Shown: positions 54,502 to 62,929, counted from the stretch's first letter. The stretch: DNA of 64,000 bases from Catellatospora citrea (GCF_003610235.1 NZ_RAPR01000003.1:121237-185236), one strand, 5' to 3'. Made by a program: numbers and translations. Notes: a model not told the origin generated them from the letters alone.

Positions 54502-55578
54502 CTACTCCGCCGGTAGCAGTGCCAGCACGGCGACGACCGCGCGGTGGTCGGTGCCCGGCACGGTCCGCTCGCCGACCGAGACGCCCGCCAGGCCGGAGCC
54601 GTGCAGGACGTGGTCGATCTGGACCAGTGGCGGCAGCAGCGCCATGCCCACCGGCCAGGTGCGGGCCCAGCCGCGGCCGAGTTCGGCGTGGGTGTCGGTG
54701 AGGCCCGCGGCCAGCAGGTCGCGCATCGGCGTGTGGTCGAGGGTGGCGTTGAAGTCGCCCAGGAAGACCGTGTCCGGGCCGCTGTCCCGGGCGACCCCGG
54801 CGAGCGCGCGCATGTCCCGGGTCCAGCGATCCGGATCACCGACCGGGTAGTACGTGTGGACGGCCACCAGCCGTACGGTGCGTCCGGCGACCGTCACGTC
54901 AGCCGTGGTCTGCGGCCAGGCGGTGTCCGCGGACAGCGGGCCGCCGCGGCTCAGCGGGAACCGGGAGTAGATCGAGGAGTCGTACTCGGGGCGGAGTTCG
55001 TGGTAGGGCAGCAGGGTGTCCAGGCCGGCCGCGGTGAGCGCGGCGATGCCGGCGGTCGGCAGCTGCTGCACGGAAAGCACGTCGAGGCGTTCGGTCTGCA
55101 CCAGCGCCACCAGGGCGGCCGGATCCGCCGCGCCGACGTTGGCGTTGACGGTGGCCACCCGCAGCTCGGGCGCCTGTGCCGGAACCTGCCGCTGGTCCGG
55201 CAGGAACCGGGGGGCCAGCAGCGCGACCTGAGCAGCCATGAGCAGCGCGACGGCGAGCACGGCCCACCGCGAGCGCAGCCCGGCGACGGCGAGCATGACG
55301 CCCAGCCCGAGCACGCTCAACGCGAGGGAGTACGGGAAGAGCACGATCGGCACGGCGAGCACGGTTCCCGCGTCCAGCCCGGTGAGCCGCACGATCACCA
55401 GGGTGAGGGGGACGGCCAGCATGACGCCCAGGACCAGGCGGGCGACCAGTCGGGCCGCGCGGCCACGCCGACTGCCGCGATCGCCCAGGTCATGCCGGTC
55501 CGGAGTCTGCGGGGCGCTGACGGCGGTGTCGGTCAACGGTCCCCCACTCTGAGCTGCATGCGCGGTGATCATACGCAC
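54502..55578 (-). CDS. Membrane-anchored endonuclease/exonuclease/phosphatase-family protein
   Basis: A 358-residue protein. Three membrane helices (about 45-65, 72-95, 103-125) precede an EEP domain outside the membrane: VNANVGAADPAALV, FLGDFNATLDHTPMRDLL, QIDHVLH and GTDHRAVV. The metal-binding Glu of the usual LQE motif is replaced: VLSVQQLP. The other catalytic Asp, Asn and His are present. Substrate could be a phosphodiester, a sphingomyelin-like lipid or nucleic acid. The start is uncertain; an ATG two codons in, or a TTG 13 codons later with a G-rich ribosome site, is possible. Confidence 0.78.
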   Translation of the reverse strand: MRMITAHAAQSGGPLTDTAVSAPQTPDRHDLGDRGSRRGRAARLVARLVLGVMLAVPLTLVIVRLTGLDAGTVLAVPIVLFPYSLALSVLGLGVMLAVAGLRSRWAVLAVALLMAAQVALLAPRFLPDQRQVPAQAPELRVATVNANVGAADPAALVALVQTERLDVLSVQQLPTAGIAALTAAGLDTLLPYHELRPEYDSSIYSRFPLSRGGPLSADTAWPQTTADVTVAGRTVRLVAVHTYYPVGDPDRWTRDMRALAGVARDSGPDTVFLGDFNATLDHTPMRDLLAAGLTDTHAELGRGWARTWPVGMALLPPLVQIDHVLHGSGLAGVSVGERTVPGTDHRAVVAVLALLPAE

Positions 55579-55655
55579 CGCGGATGAACGGCGTCAGGCA
55601 CGAGCGACCGGCGTCGCCGGTGGTGCGGAGGGCCCGGCGACTGCCAGGTCCGGAC

Positions 55656-56606
55656 TCACTCCGGTCGGGCGGCCTCCCCCGCCGTCCACGGCCGGAGCTT
55701 GTCCGGGTTGCGGACTGCCCAGATACGTCTGATCCGGCCACCCGCGATGTCGAACGCGGCCACCGTCACGATGACGCCGTCCTGCTGTGCCACCAGACCC
55801 GGCGTGCCGTTGACGGTGCGCTCCAGGAGCTCCATCGCGGGCGCCCAGTCGGCGATCCGGACGGCGTAGCGGGCGACCTGCGCGCTTCCCTCGATCACGC
55901 CGAGCGCGGTGCTGACCAGGCCGCCGCCGTCGGCGGTCATCGTGACGGCGGGGTCGAGCAGCCTGATCAGGGCATCGATGTCCTTGGCTTCCCACGCCTG
56001 CTTGAAGTCCCTGACCAGGCGCGCCTGGTGGGCTGCCGGCTCCGCCTGCGCCCGCGCGGCGCGGATACGACGGCGGGCGGAGGACGCCAACTGGCGACAG
56101 GCCGCCGGCGTACGGCCGACGATCTCGGCCACTTCGGCGAAGGAGTGGCAGAAGACGTCATGCAGGACGAACGCGACCCGCTCGGCCGGGGTCATCTGTT
56201 CGAGCACGACGAGGAAGGCCATGCTGACCGACTCGTCGAGGGTGACCCGGTCGGCCGGGTCGGCCGTGCCTCCGCCGGACCTGCTGATCCACTCGGCGCG
56301 ACCGGGTAGCGGCTCCGGGACCCACTCGCCCACGTAACGCTCCCGGCGGGCCCGTGCCGAGCCGAGCAGGTCCAGGCAGACCCGACCGGCGACCGTCGTC
56401 AGCCACGCGCCGGGCGACTCGACAGCCTCCTGCTGCGGCCGGGACATGGCGTACCAGCGGGCATACGTCTCCTGTACGACGTCCTCGGCCTCGCTCAACG
56501 AGCCGAGCAGCCGGTACGCGAGATTGAGCAGATGACGCCGCTCGCCGACGATCGCGCTCAGGTCCGGATCGGCTCCGGCGTCACCCGGCTCGGATCTGAT
56601 GTCCAT
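55656..56606 (-). CDS. SigJ-type ECF sigma factor with SnoaL-like C-terminus
   Basis: A 316-residue ECF41/SigJ-like sigma factor. Region 2: YRLLGSLSEAEDVVQETYARW; region 4: VAFVLHDVFCHSFAEVAEIVGRT; the C-terminal NTF2/SnoaL-like domain starts FKQAWEAKDIDALIRLLDP and ends RRIWAVRNPDKLRPW, as in SigJ. GGAG lies before the ATG at 56606. It is divergent from a DUF6220 membrane protein gene. I found no ECF41-type promoter in the shared gap; a long inverted repeat occupies it. Confidence 0.88.
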   Translation of the reverse strand: MDIRSEPGDAGADPDLSAIVGERRHLLNLAYRLLGSLSEAEDVVQETYARWYAMSRPQQEAVESPGAWLTTVAGRVCLDLLGSARARRERYVGEWVPEPLPGRAEWISRSGGGTADPADRVTLDESVSMAFLVVLEQMTPAERVAFVLHDVFCHSFAEVAEIVGRTPAACRQLASSARRRIRAARAQAEPAAHQARLVRDFKQAWEAKDIDALIRLLDPAVTMTADGGGLVSTALGVIEGSAQVARYAVRIADWAPAMELLERTVNGTPGLVAQQDGVIVTVAAFDIAGGRIRRIWAVRNPDKLRPWTAGEAARPE

Positions 56607-56670
56607 GCTCTGGCCGACTCCTTCGGACGCGTTTCTGTTCTCACCGGTTCGACGAAACAGCGCACCGGAG

Positions 56671-56696
56671 TGTGAGGTACGTCGCGGTGCCTCACA
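56671..56696. promoter_or_regulatory. Inverted repeat in SigJ/DUF6220 divergent region
   Basis: TGTGAGG and CCTCACA, 12 bases apart, midway between two divergent genes. A dimeric regulator or symmetric promoter elements are both possible. Confidence 0.4.
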
Positions 56697-56820
56697 TTCC
56701 CGGCGGCCGCGTCGTCGGGCTACCGGGACACCATCCTGCACGCGGGACCGCCCGGCCGACCAGCCGGATCCGGCGGTGGCCCGTTCAGCTGACGATTCGA
56801 CCGGCCTCAAGGAGTATTCG

Positions 56821-57294
56821 ATGCGTAAGACCTTCACCGCGCTGGCGGCCCTGCTCATGCTGGTCGTGCTGGCGGAGTTCTACTTCGCCGCGAGCGGCGC
56901 GTTCGGCGCCGCGACGAACGATGCGGCCTACCGGCCGCATCACCTGCTGGGGTACGTGATCTTCCTGCTGCCGTTGCTGATGGCGGCCGTCGCCGCGCTG
57001 GGCCGGATGCCGGGTCGGCTCATCGCGACGACCGCCCTGGTCGCCGGCCTGACCGCCGTCCAGGTGGTGATCGCGAAGGTCGCCATGGCGTTCGGCGACG
57101 CGGGTGACGGCACCGTGGGCGGGCTCGTCTTCGGGCTGCACGCGATCGGCGGTCTGGCCCTGGTGGCCGTGGTCGCGTCGGTCGTCCGGCAGGCACGGAC
57201 GCTGTCGAAGTCCACGGCGGACGCTCGCGGGGGCGGCGACGTCGCGCCGACCGCCGTAGCGGCGACCGTGGCCACCGGTCCGACGGTCGCCTGA
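56821..57294 (+). CDS. DUF6220-type four-helix membrane protein
   Basis: A 157-residue protein with four helices (ALAALLMLVVLAEFYFAA, LLGYVIFLLPLLMAAVAAL, TTALVAGLTAVQVVIAKVA, GLVFGLHAIGGLALVAVVASVV) and a 35-residue cytoplasmic tail. H-H in RPHHLLGY and His in GLHAIGG recall haem-binding membrane proteins, but this is weak. AAGGAGT precedes the ATG. Small membrane proteins of this size are common neighbours of SigJ-type sigma genes. Confidence 0.72.
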   Translation: MRKTFTALAALLMLVVLAEFYFAASGAFGAATNDAAYRPHHLLGYVIFLLPLLMAAVAALGRMPGRLIATTALVAGLTAVQVVIAKVAMAFGDAGDGTVGGLVFGLHAIGGLALVAVVASVVRQARTLSKSTADARGGGDVAPTAVAATVATGPTVA

Positions 57295-57418
57295 CGGGAC
57301 CGACCCACCGTCGAAGTTGCGGTAGTCTTTCGCCGTCCTGGGGGGTGACACCGGTGGCGTTCGCCGTACCCGGGACGGCTGTGGGTGAGTCTGGCCGCAC
57401 CAGTTCGGGGAGCGCGAT

Positions 57419-58075
57419 TTGTCACCAAACGCACGCGGCGACGGGCCGGTTCTGGCGAGCCTCGACTTTCTGGGCGATGACCAAGAGCTGCGCGCACGTG
57501 CCCGCGCCGAGCTGCGGGCCGACGGCGAGTCCGGCTCCGCCGAGCGACGCCCGGGCGCGGCCGCGTCGCGGGCGATCCGGGTCATCACCAGCGCGCGAGG
57601 TCTGGTGGAAGACGTCGAGGTGAGCCGGGACTGGCGGAAGCGCCTCGACCCGGACCGGTTCGCGGACGCGCTGTTCCAGGCGTACGCGGCTGCTCTCGCG
57701 CAGACGGTGAACGCGGCTGCGCTGCGCGAGTTCGCCGCGTCCGAGCAGGGCGGCGCGCTGCGGCACGCGGACACCCGCCGGACGAGCGCGGCTAGCCCCG
57801 AACCGCCGGGCGACTCCCGGGTGTGGCTCGCCTCGGTCTGGGACACCCTGCGCGAACTCGACGACACGCTGCACCGCCTCGACCGCGGTCGGCCGGACGG
57901 CGAGGGAGTGCGCCACGTCGCGAGCCCGCACGGGCACCTGACCGCGACGTGCCGCGGCCGTCAGGTGATCGCGGTCGGCGGCGACACCCGGCGCATCCGC
58001 GAGGCCGACCCGCAGCAGTTGCGCACCGAGGCCCTGGCCGTGTTCCGTGCCGCCCGGCTCGGCGACCCGGCATGA
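57419..58075 (+). CDS. YbaB/EbfC-like protein of an ESX-type locus
   Basis: A 218-residue protein. The centre, IRVITSARGLVEDVEVSRDWRKRLDPDRFADAL, follows the pattern of YbaB/EbfC-like proteins found beside WXG100 genes in actinomycetes. A TTG start is needed: GGGGAG lies six bases before it, and no ATG or GTG in frame fits. Two secreted-type helical proteins follow on the same strand, 31 and 29 bases apart, so the three form an operon. Confidence 0.65.
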   Translation: MSPNARGDGPVLASLDFLGDDQELRARARAELRADGESGSAERRPGAAASRAIRVITSARGLVEDVEVSRDWRKRLDPDRFADALFQAYAAALAQTVNAAALREFAASEQGGALRHADTRRTSAASPEPPGDSRVWLASVWDTLRELDDTLHRLDRGRPDGEGVRHVASPHGHLTATCRGRQVIAVGGDTRRIREADPQQLRTEALAVFRAARLGDPA

Positions 58076-58106
58076 CCAGCAACACGGCCGGGAAGGGAGA
58101 CGGGTC

Positions 58107-58427
58107 ATGGGTGCGGAGGTAACCGTCGTCACCGACGCGCTGGTGGACGAGGCGGCGAAGTGGAGGGACCTGGCCGATCAGGTGGCTCCCGTCAGGGACG
58201 CCGCCGACGGCCTGGACCTCGGGGTGACCGCCTTCTTCATCGGCGACCAGAACGCGCTCGTGCACTCGCGGGCCTACGACGACTTCCAGGACTTCATGGT
58301 CACCGTCCTGAGCGGCGCGGCGGTCGAGTTCGACCAGCTCGCCGGGGCGCTCGTCAAGATCGCCAAGGAGTACGACAAGGCGGACGCGATCGTGTCGCTC
58401 GACCTCAACCAGATCTACAGCGCCTGA
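58107..58427 (+). CDS. WXG100-like (ESX substrate-type) protein
   Basis: A 106-residue all-helical protein: EAAKWRDLADQVAPVRDAADGL, a turn at FFIGDQN, and a second helix AYDDFQDFMVTVLSGAAVEFDQLAGALVKIAKEYDKAD. Size, hairpin plan and the YxxxD/E-like end (YDKAD) suit type VII secretion substrates; the WXG is absent (a variant turn). GGGAGA precedes the ATG. Confidence 0.62.
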   Translation: MGAEVTVVTDALVDEAAKWRDLADQVAPVRDAADGLDLGVTAFFIGDQNALVHSRAYDDFQDFMVTVLSGAAVEFDQLAGALVKIAKEYDKADAIVSLDLNQIYSA

Positions 58428-58456
58428 CGCTGATCCGGCCCGGGAAGGACATCGGC

Positions 58457-59206
58457 ATGGCGCCACCCCGCTCCGACATCGAGTACGCGGAGCCGTTCCG
58501 CAAGGCTTTCGAGGAGATCCGCACCGGGCTCGACCGGGCGGTCGAGGAGTTCAACAAGATCGTCGAGCAGGTCAAGGACTGGGCGTGGCTGCTCGGCGGG
58601 GCGGCCCTCTGGTGGATCAAGAGCAACCTCGACGCCGTCCGGGACGGACTTCAGAAGATCATGGACCGGGCACGGTACGCGTTCGACCACGAGCTCCCGG
58701 TGCTCTCCCTGATCACCACCAGCTTCACGTGGGTCGACCAGGTCAAGGGCCCCGTGTCGGAACTGTCGTTCACGACCACCGAACCCCGCGACCAGAACCT
58801 CGCCAAGTGGACGGGCGACACCGCCTTGTCCTACCGGGACAAGGCCGCCAAGCAGAAGGCCGCCGTCGACGAGACGGTCGCCAAGGCCGAGTTCATCAGC
58901 CAGTGGCTGTTCAAGATCGCCCAGGCGAACATCGACTACGCGGTGGAACTCGCGAAGGTCGTCACCGGGCTGGCGGGCAAGCTCATCCAGGCCGGGGTCG
59001 CCGCGACGACCGTCATCGACATCCCCTGGGCCATCGACACCCTCGCCGAATCCATCGGCGACCTCATCGAGGACGGGCTGAACAACCTGCTCACCGTCGG
59101 CGAGCGCTTCGTGGCCGCACTGGGCGACGTCCGGGATCTCGCCACGCAGGTCGGCGACCACTCCAAGCTGCCCGGCGGGAGATGGCCCGAGGCCGTCCGG
59201 GGCTGA
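58457..59206 (+). CDS. Helical protein of the ESX-like operon
   Basis: A 249-residue protein, nearly all helical. FEEIRTGLDRAVEEFNKIVEQVKDWAWLL at the start could form a helix hairpin; a hydrophobic AELAKVVTGLAGKLIQAGVAATTVIDI stretch lies near 175-200. It resembles larger LXG/WXG-type proteins without a recognisable toxin end. GAAGGA precedes the ATG. No secretion ATPase is in the window. Confidence 0.62.
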   Translation: MAPPRSDIEYAEPFRKAFEEIRTGLDRAVEEFNKIVEQVKDWAWLLGGAALWWIKSNLDAVRDGLQKIMDRARYAFDHELPVLSLITTSFTWVDQVKGPVSELSFTTTEPRDQNLAKWTGDTALSYRDKAAKQKAAVDETVAKAEFISQWLFKIAQANIDYAVELAKVVTGLAGKLIQAGVAATTVIDIPWAIDTLAESIGDLIEDGLNNLLTVGERFVAALGDVRDLATQVGDHSKLPGGRWPEAVRG

Positions 59207-59214
59207 CGCGGCGC

Positions 59215-59237
59215 CCGCGGCGGGGAGCCTGCCGCGG
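59215..59237. terminator. Possible terminator after the ESX-like operon
   Basis: CCGCGGC and GCCGCGG pair over 7 bases around a 9-base loop, 8 bases after the stop. Confidence 0.4.
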
Positions 59238-59259
59238 CGTCCGTGTGTAGGGTCTCGGT

Positions 59260-59511
59260 ATGTCGAGCGAGACTCCGGAACTGGTGGCCCACAAACGGAT
59301 GATCAACGCCCGGACCGTCCTGGAAAACCGGGCCGATCTGCGCACATACCCCCACCGGCACCTGGCGATCGTGTCGCAGTTGATGCCCTCCGGACAGGGC
59401 GTGACCCAGCTGCTCGCCGCCGTGGAGATCCTCGACCGGTTCGGCTGGGACCTCGTCAACGTGTCCGAACTGACCGGTCGGCAGGTGTGCGCGTTCATGC
59501 GCCGGCGCTGA
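59260..59511 (+). CDS. Small protein of unknown function
   Basis: An 83-residue basic protein (ELVAHKRMINARTVLENRADL, LLAAVEILDRFGWDLVNVSEL). No family is recognised. TAGGGT six bases before the ATG indicates a leaderless start. The end overlaps the decayed DUF4184 remnant on the other strand. Confidence 0.7.
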   Translation: MSSETPELVAHKRMINARTVLENRADLRTYPHRHLAIVSQLMPSGQGVTQLLAAVEILDRFGWDLVNVSELTGRQVCAFMRRR

Positions 59512-59745
59512 GGCCCTTCTCCGGCCTGCGATCCATATCGGAGCCGCGCCGGATGCGTGTCCACCAGATCGCGGTGACCGCGAGGAGGCCGACGACGCCC
59601 GGCCCGGCGCCCCGGGCGAACGCCGCGAACAGCGAGTCGGCGAGCAGCCAGTACGCGTGACCGTGCCGATGACGAGGGCTGAGCCCGGCAGCCCGCTGCG
59701 GACGAGAGGCAGCACCGCGGCGGGATGACCAGCGGTGAAGGGCAT
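59495..59745 (-). pseudogene. DUF4184 family remnant with internal deletion
   Basis: The start reads MPFTAGHPAAVLPLVRSGLPGSALVIG, the hallmark N-terminus of DUF4184 membrane proteins (about 240 residues when intact). The frame then breaks near GGCACGGTCACG. In another frame the sequence continues as HGHAYWLLADSLFAAFARGA, then a hydrophobic VVGLLAVTAIWW and RIRRGSDMDRR to a stop at 59495, which looks like a C-terminal end of such a protein. Most of the middle is missing. A large deletion joined the ends out of frame, so no working protein is expected. Confidence 0.7.
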
Positions 59746-59847
59746 GGGTCGCAGCCTAGGCGAAGTCATCTCCACCGGGTGCCCTGCCGATGCCCGAGGC
59801 GGGCCGCACGCACCCGGCCGCGAGCGGACGCTCGGTAGCGTGTGCCC

Positions 59848-60324
59848 ATGACCGGGTTCCTGATCGCCGTCATCGTGGTGCTGCTCGTCATCATCGGCCT
59901 GCTGGTGACCCGGCGACGCCGCCACGACCCGACGGACCTGCTCGGATCCGCGCTGGCCGCCCGGGACGCCGAGCACGCCCGGTCGACCCGCAAGGCTGCC
60001 GGGCTGCCCGCCGCCGAGGGCGACTCACTGGTGCAGCAGGTGCGGCTGCTGATGAACCAGCGCAAGAAGATCCCGGCGGTGAAGCTCTGGCGGGAGGCCA
60101 CGGGGGTCTCGCTCGCCGATGCGGTCAAGGCCGTCGAGCTGATCGCGGCCGGGGGCACGCCGACGACGACCGGGCAGCCGGTCCAGCCGGTGCTCGGCCC
60201 GGATGTGATGGCGAACGCCCGCAGCCTCAAACAGCAGGGCCGTCCGATCGAGGCGATCAAGCTGGTACGCCGGCACACGGGGATGGGCCTGCGCGAGGCC
60301 AAGGATGTCGTGGACGCGCTCTGA
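59848..60324 (+). CDS. Membrane-anchored protein with two L7/L12 C-terminal-like motifs
   Basis: A 158-residue protein: one N-terminal helix (FLIAVIVVLLVIIGLLV), basic RRRRH, a linker, then two copies of the ribosomal L7/L12 C-terminal helix-turn-helix motif: KIPAVKLWREATGVSLADAVKAVE and PIEAIKLVRRHTGMGLREAKDVV. Each repeats the K-x-x-x-x-x-G-x-x-L-x-x-A-K/V-x-x-V pattern of L7/L12. Role unknown. TAGCGT six bases before the ATG suggests a leaderless start. Confidence 0.75.
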   Translation: MTGFLIAVIVVLLVIIGLLVTRRRRHDPTDLLGSALAARDAEHARSTRKAAGLPAAEGDSLVQQVRLLMNQRKKIPAVKLWREATGVSLADAVKAVELIAAGGTPTTTGQPVQPVLGPDVMANARSLKQQGRPIEAIKLVRRHTGMGLREAKDVVDAL

Positions 60325-60357
60325 GCCGGCCCGAACCGGGCGCTCGGCCGCGCGCGG

Positions 60358-61110
60358 TCACCCGGGGAGCAGCTGCTGGCCGCCGTCGATGTCGTAGGTC
60401 GCACCCGTGAGCGCGGTGTTGGTCATGATGTGCACGGCGAGCGCGGCGACGTCGGCGGGTCCGACGACACGGCGGATGGGCAGCGTGGCGCGCAGCTGCT
60501 CGCGGCGCTCGTCGAGGTCCGCGCCGAGCAGTTGCGCCGACAGCGGCGTGTCGACGAACCCGGCGGCGATGAGGTTGACCCGGATCGGCGCCAGTTCGAG
60601 GGCCAGGTTGGCGGTCATGGCGGGCAGCGCAGCGGTGCCCATCGCGGCGATCGTCAGGCCCGGGCGCGGGCGGCGGGCGCCGGTGCCGCCCATGAAGATG
60701 AGCGTCCCGCCGGGCCGGACCCGGCCGACAGCCAGCCTCGCCACGTTGATGGGCAGCCACATGTGCTCGTCGAAGGAGCGGCGTGCCTGCTCGACGTCCA
60801 TGTCGGCCAGCAGGCCGTAGTACGGCCGACCGGCGGTGATCATCACATGGTCGACAGGGCCGGGCAGCTCCTGGAAGAACCGTTCGAGGGCGGCTGGGTC
60901 GGTGGCGTCGAACGCCGCGCTGCGCTGGGTGCCGAGTTCGGCCGCGGCCCGCTCCAGGCGTTGGGGATCGCGGCCGGTCAGGATGACGTCGGCGCCCTCG
61001 GCGCGGGCCAGCCGCGCGGTTTCGAGCCCGATGCCGGCGCTGCCGCCGATCACGACGACCGTCCTGCCGGTGAGTGCCGACGCGTGCTCGGCGGCGGATG
61101 CAGTGGCCAC
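60358..61110 (-). CDS. Atypical short-chain dehydrogenase
   Basis: A 250-residue SDR with GGSAGIGLETARLA (cofactor site), ITAGRPYYG in place of NNAG, and a C-terminal TGATYDIDGGQQL as usual. Where the active site should be (S...YxxxK), the sequence reads MGGTGARRPRPGLTIAAMGTAALPAMTAN, with neither Tyr nor Lys in position. It may have lost reductase activity. GGGGGA precedes the GTG start. Confidence 0.82.
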   Translation of the reverse strand: MATASAAEHASALTGRTVVVIGGSAGIGLETARLARAEGADVILTGRDPQRLERAAAELGTQRSAAFDATDPAALERFFQELPGPVDHVMITAGRPYYGLLADMDVEQARRSFDEHMWLPINVARLAVGRVRPGGTLIFMGGTGARRPRPGLTIAAMGTAALPAMTANLALELAPIRVNLIAAGFVDTPLSAQLLGADLDERREQLRATLPIRRVVGPADVAALAVHIMTNTALTGATYDIDGGQQLLPG

Positions 61111-61280
61111 GATTCCCCCTCGGCCTGTGCGGGATCATGATGCCGACGTTCAGACGAAAGTGCTGCTCAGCGCCGACTCTAGTGCAGCAGACGGGGGCCG
61201 TGGCCCAGCGCGGGCAGGTCCGCCGCGAGCGAGCGCGGATCCGAAGCGATCATTTTTCGACGGGACCCTATCGTGGCTTC

Positions 61281-62444
61281 GTGGACACCCCCGGCGCGGT
61301 CATCCAGTACGTTCCCCGGTCCGGCATCGTCGATCTGGGGTGGGGCCATCCGCTGCCCGCGCTGCTGCCGGTCGAGCAATGGTCGGACGCCGGCCGGACG
61401 GCGCTGCGCGAACACGGGTGGCAGGCGCTGACCTATGGAGCCGCCCCGGGGCCGGGGCCCCTCATCGCATGGCTGACCGACCACCTCGCCGAGGGCGACC
61501 ACAGCACCCGGGCCTCGGAGATCTTCGTCACCAACGGCGCGTCGCACGGACTCGCGCTGGTCGCCGACCTGCTCGTCGACCCCGGTGACGTGGTGCTGGT
61601 CGACGCGCCGACCTACCACCTCGCCTTTCCGATCCTGCGCGATCGGCGTGCCGAACTGGTCGGCGTGCCGACCGACGACCGTGGCGTGCATCCGGCCCGG
61701 ACGGCGGAGCTGCTGGAACGGCTGGCGCGCGACGGGCGGCGGGTCCCGATGCTGTACATCGTCCCGACGTTCGCCAATCCGACCGGCCGCTGCCTGCCTC
61801 CCGAGCGCCGAGTCGAACTGGTCGACCTCGCCCGACGCGCCGGGCTCACGATCGTGGAGGACGACACCTACCGCGAGCTGGCGTACGACGGGCCGGCTCC
61901 GCCGTCGCTGTGGAGCCTGGCCGAGCGCGGCACGGTCGTCCGGCTGGGCACCTTCGCCAAGACCGTCGCACCCGGCCTCCGGCTGGGCTGGATCAACGCC
62001 GACGAGGATCTCGTACGCCGGCTGACCGGCCTGGGCTACATCCACAGCGGGGGCGGCGTGAACCACACCACCGCCCTGACCATGGCGACCTTCGGCACGT
62101 CCGGCGCCTACCGACGCCATCTCTCGGCGGTGCGCGGGCACTACGCCGCACAGCGCGACGCGCTCGTCGCAGGTTTGCGCGCGTCCGCGCCGGACCTGCG
62201 GATCTCTGTGCCGGGCGGCGGCTGGTTCCTGTGGGCCGAACTGCCCCCGCCGGTCACGGCGAGCGCGCTCGCACCGGTCGCCGAAGCGCACGGGGTGGCG
62301 TACGTCGAGGGCTCGCGGTTCTTCGCCGACGGAGCCGGCGGCGACCGCGCCATCCGGCTGTCGTTCTCCATGCTGCCGCCGGACGAGCTTCAGCAGGCCG
62401 CTGCCCGGCTCGGCGAGGCGGTGCGCAGCGCACAGGCCCGGTGA
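61281..62444 (+). CDS. PLP-dependent aminotransferase, class I/II
   Basis: A 387-residue fold-type I aminotransferase. VTNGASHGLALVADLL, the IVPTFANPTGRCL motif, VEDDTYREL (PLP Asp/Tyr) and GTFAKTVAPGLRLGW with the Schiff-base lysine. The pattern is that of 2-aminoadipate/MocR-like enzymes without the GntR DNA-binding part. GTG start: TATCGT lies six bases upstream and there is no ribosome site, so it is probably leaderless; the reading frame is open further upstream but without a sensible start. Confidence 0.87.
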   Translation: MDTPGAVIQYVPRSGIVDLGWGHPLPALLPVEQWSDAGRTALREHGWQALTYGAAPGPGPLIAWLTDHLAEGDHSTRASEIFVTNGASHGLALVADLLVDPGDVVLVDAPTYHLAFPILRDRRAELVGVPTDDRGVHPARTAELLERLARDGRRVPMLYIVPTFANPTGRCLPPERRVELVDLARRAGLTIVEDDTYRELAYDGPAPPSLWSLAERGTVVRLGTFAKTVAPGLRLGWINADEDLVRRLTGLGYIHSGGGVNHTTALTMATFGTSGAYRRHLSAVRGHYAAQRDALVAGLRASAPDLRISVPGGGWFLWAELPPPVTASALAPVAEAHGVAYVEGSRFFADGAGGDRAIRLSFSMLPPDELQQAAARLGEAVRSAQAR

Positions 62445-62461
62445 CCGCCCGACGCCGCAGG

Positions 62462-62529
62462 GGACGCCCAGGCGTCCAGGTTTGCCCTGGTCACGGCTGT
62501 TTTCTCGGCAGGCTGGACTCCGCCTGCCG
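62462..62529. terminator. Two consecutive hairpins after the aminotransferase gene
   Basis: GGACGCC-CA-GGCGTCC (62462-62477) and CGGCAGGC-N8-GCCTGCCG (62506-62529). The second has the better loop. Confidence 0.5.
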
Positions 62530-62559
62530 GGAATAGGAGCCGACGTGGGAGAGTTGTGT

Positions 62560-62618
62560 TGATCCAGGTCGTAATTTCGCGCGTTCAGTAGTCGATCTTT
62601 TTGACACCCGCTGGATCA
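62560..62618 (+). promoter_or_regulatory. Long-range inverted repeat upstream of the cold-shock gene
   Basis: TGATCCAG (62560-62567) and CTGGATCA (62611-62618) are exact complements 43 bases apart. Cold-shock genes often carry long structured 5' leaders; this could be such a structure. No convincing -35/-10 pair was found, and no gene lies in 62530-62725. Confidence 0.35.
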
Positions 62619-62725
62619 GGTCGCGCGGGTGGTTTCGTCTTCCTCTTGGGGCAGATGTTGCCGCTGGGACAAACGGCTAGGGGCTGTCGCAGAGTGCGGC
62701 ACCCCACTCCCAAGGAGGAGACAAC

Positions 62726-62929
62726 ATGGCACAGGGCACCGTGAAGTGGTTCAATGCGGACAAGGGCTTCGGCTTCATCTCCGTCGACGACGGCAGCGCC
62801 GACGTCTTCGTGCACTTCTCTGAGATCCAGTCGAACGGCTTCCGCAGCCTCGAGGAGAACCAGAAGGTCGAGTTCGACATCGTGCAGGGCCAGAAGGGCC
62901 CGCAGGCTGCAGGCGTTCGCGTCCTGTAA
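62726..62929 (+). CDS. cspA: Cold-shock protein, CspA family
   Basis: A 67-residue OB-fold RNA/ssDNA-binding protein with RNP1 KGFGFI and RNP2 VFVHF. AAGGAGG lies seven bases before the ATG. It melts secondary structure in mRNA. The gene stands alone with a hairpin after it. Confidence 0.96.
   Translation: MAQGTVKWFNADKGFGFISVDDGSADVFVHFSEIQSNGFRSLEENQKVEFDIVQGQKGPQAAGVRVL

Noticed and set aside
57345..57623. 92-codon frame before the YbaB-like gene
   Set aside because: Overlaps the real gene in another frame; although a G-rich ribosome site precedes it, codon pattern shifts to non-coding within the overlap.
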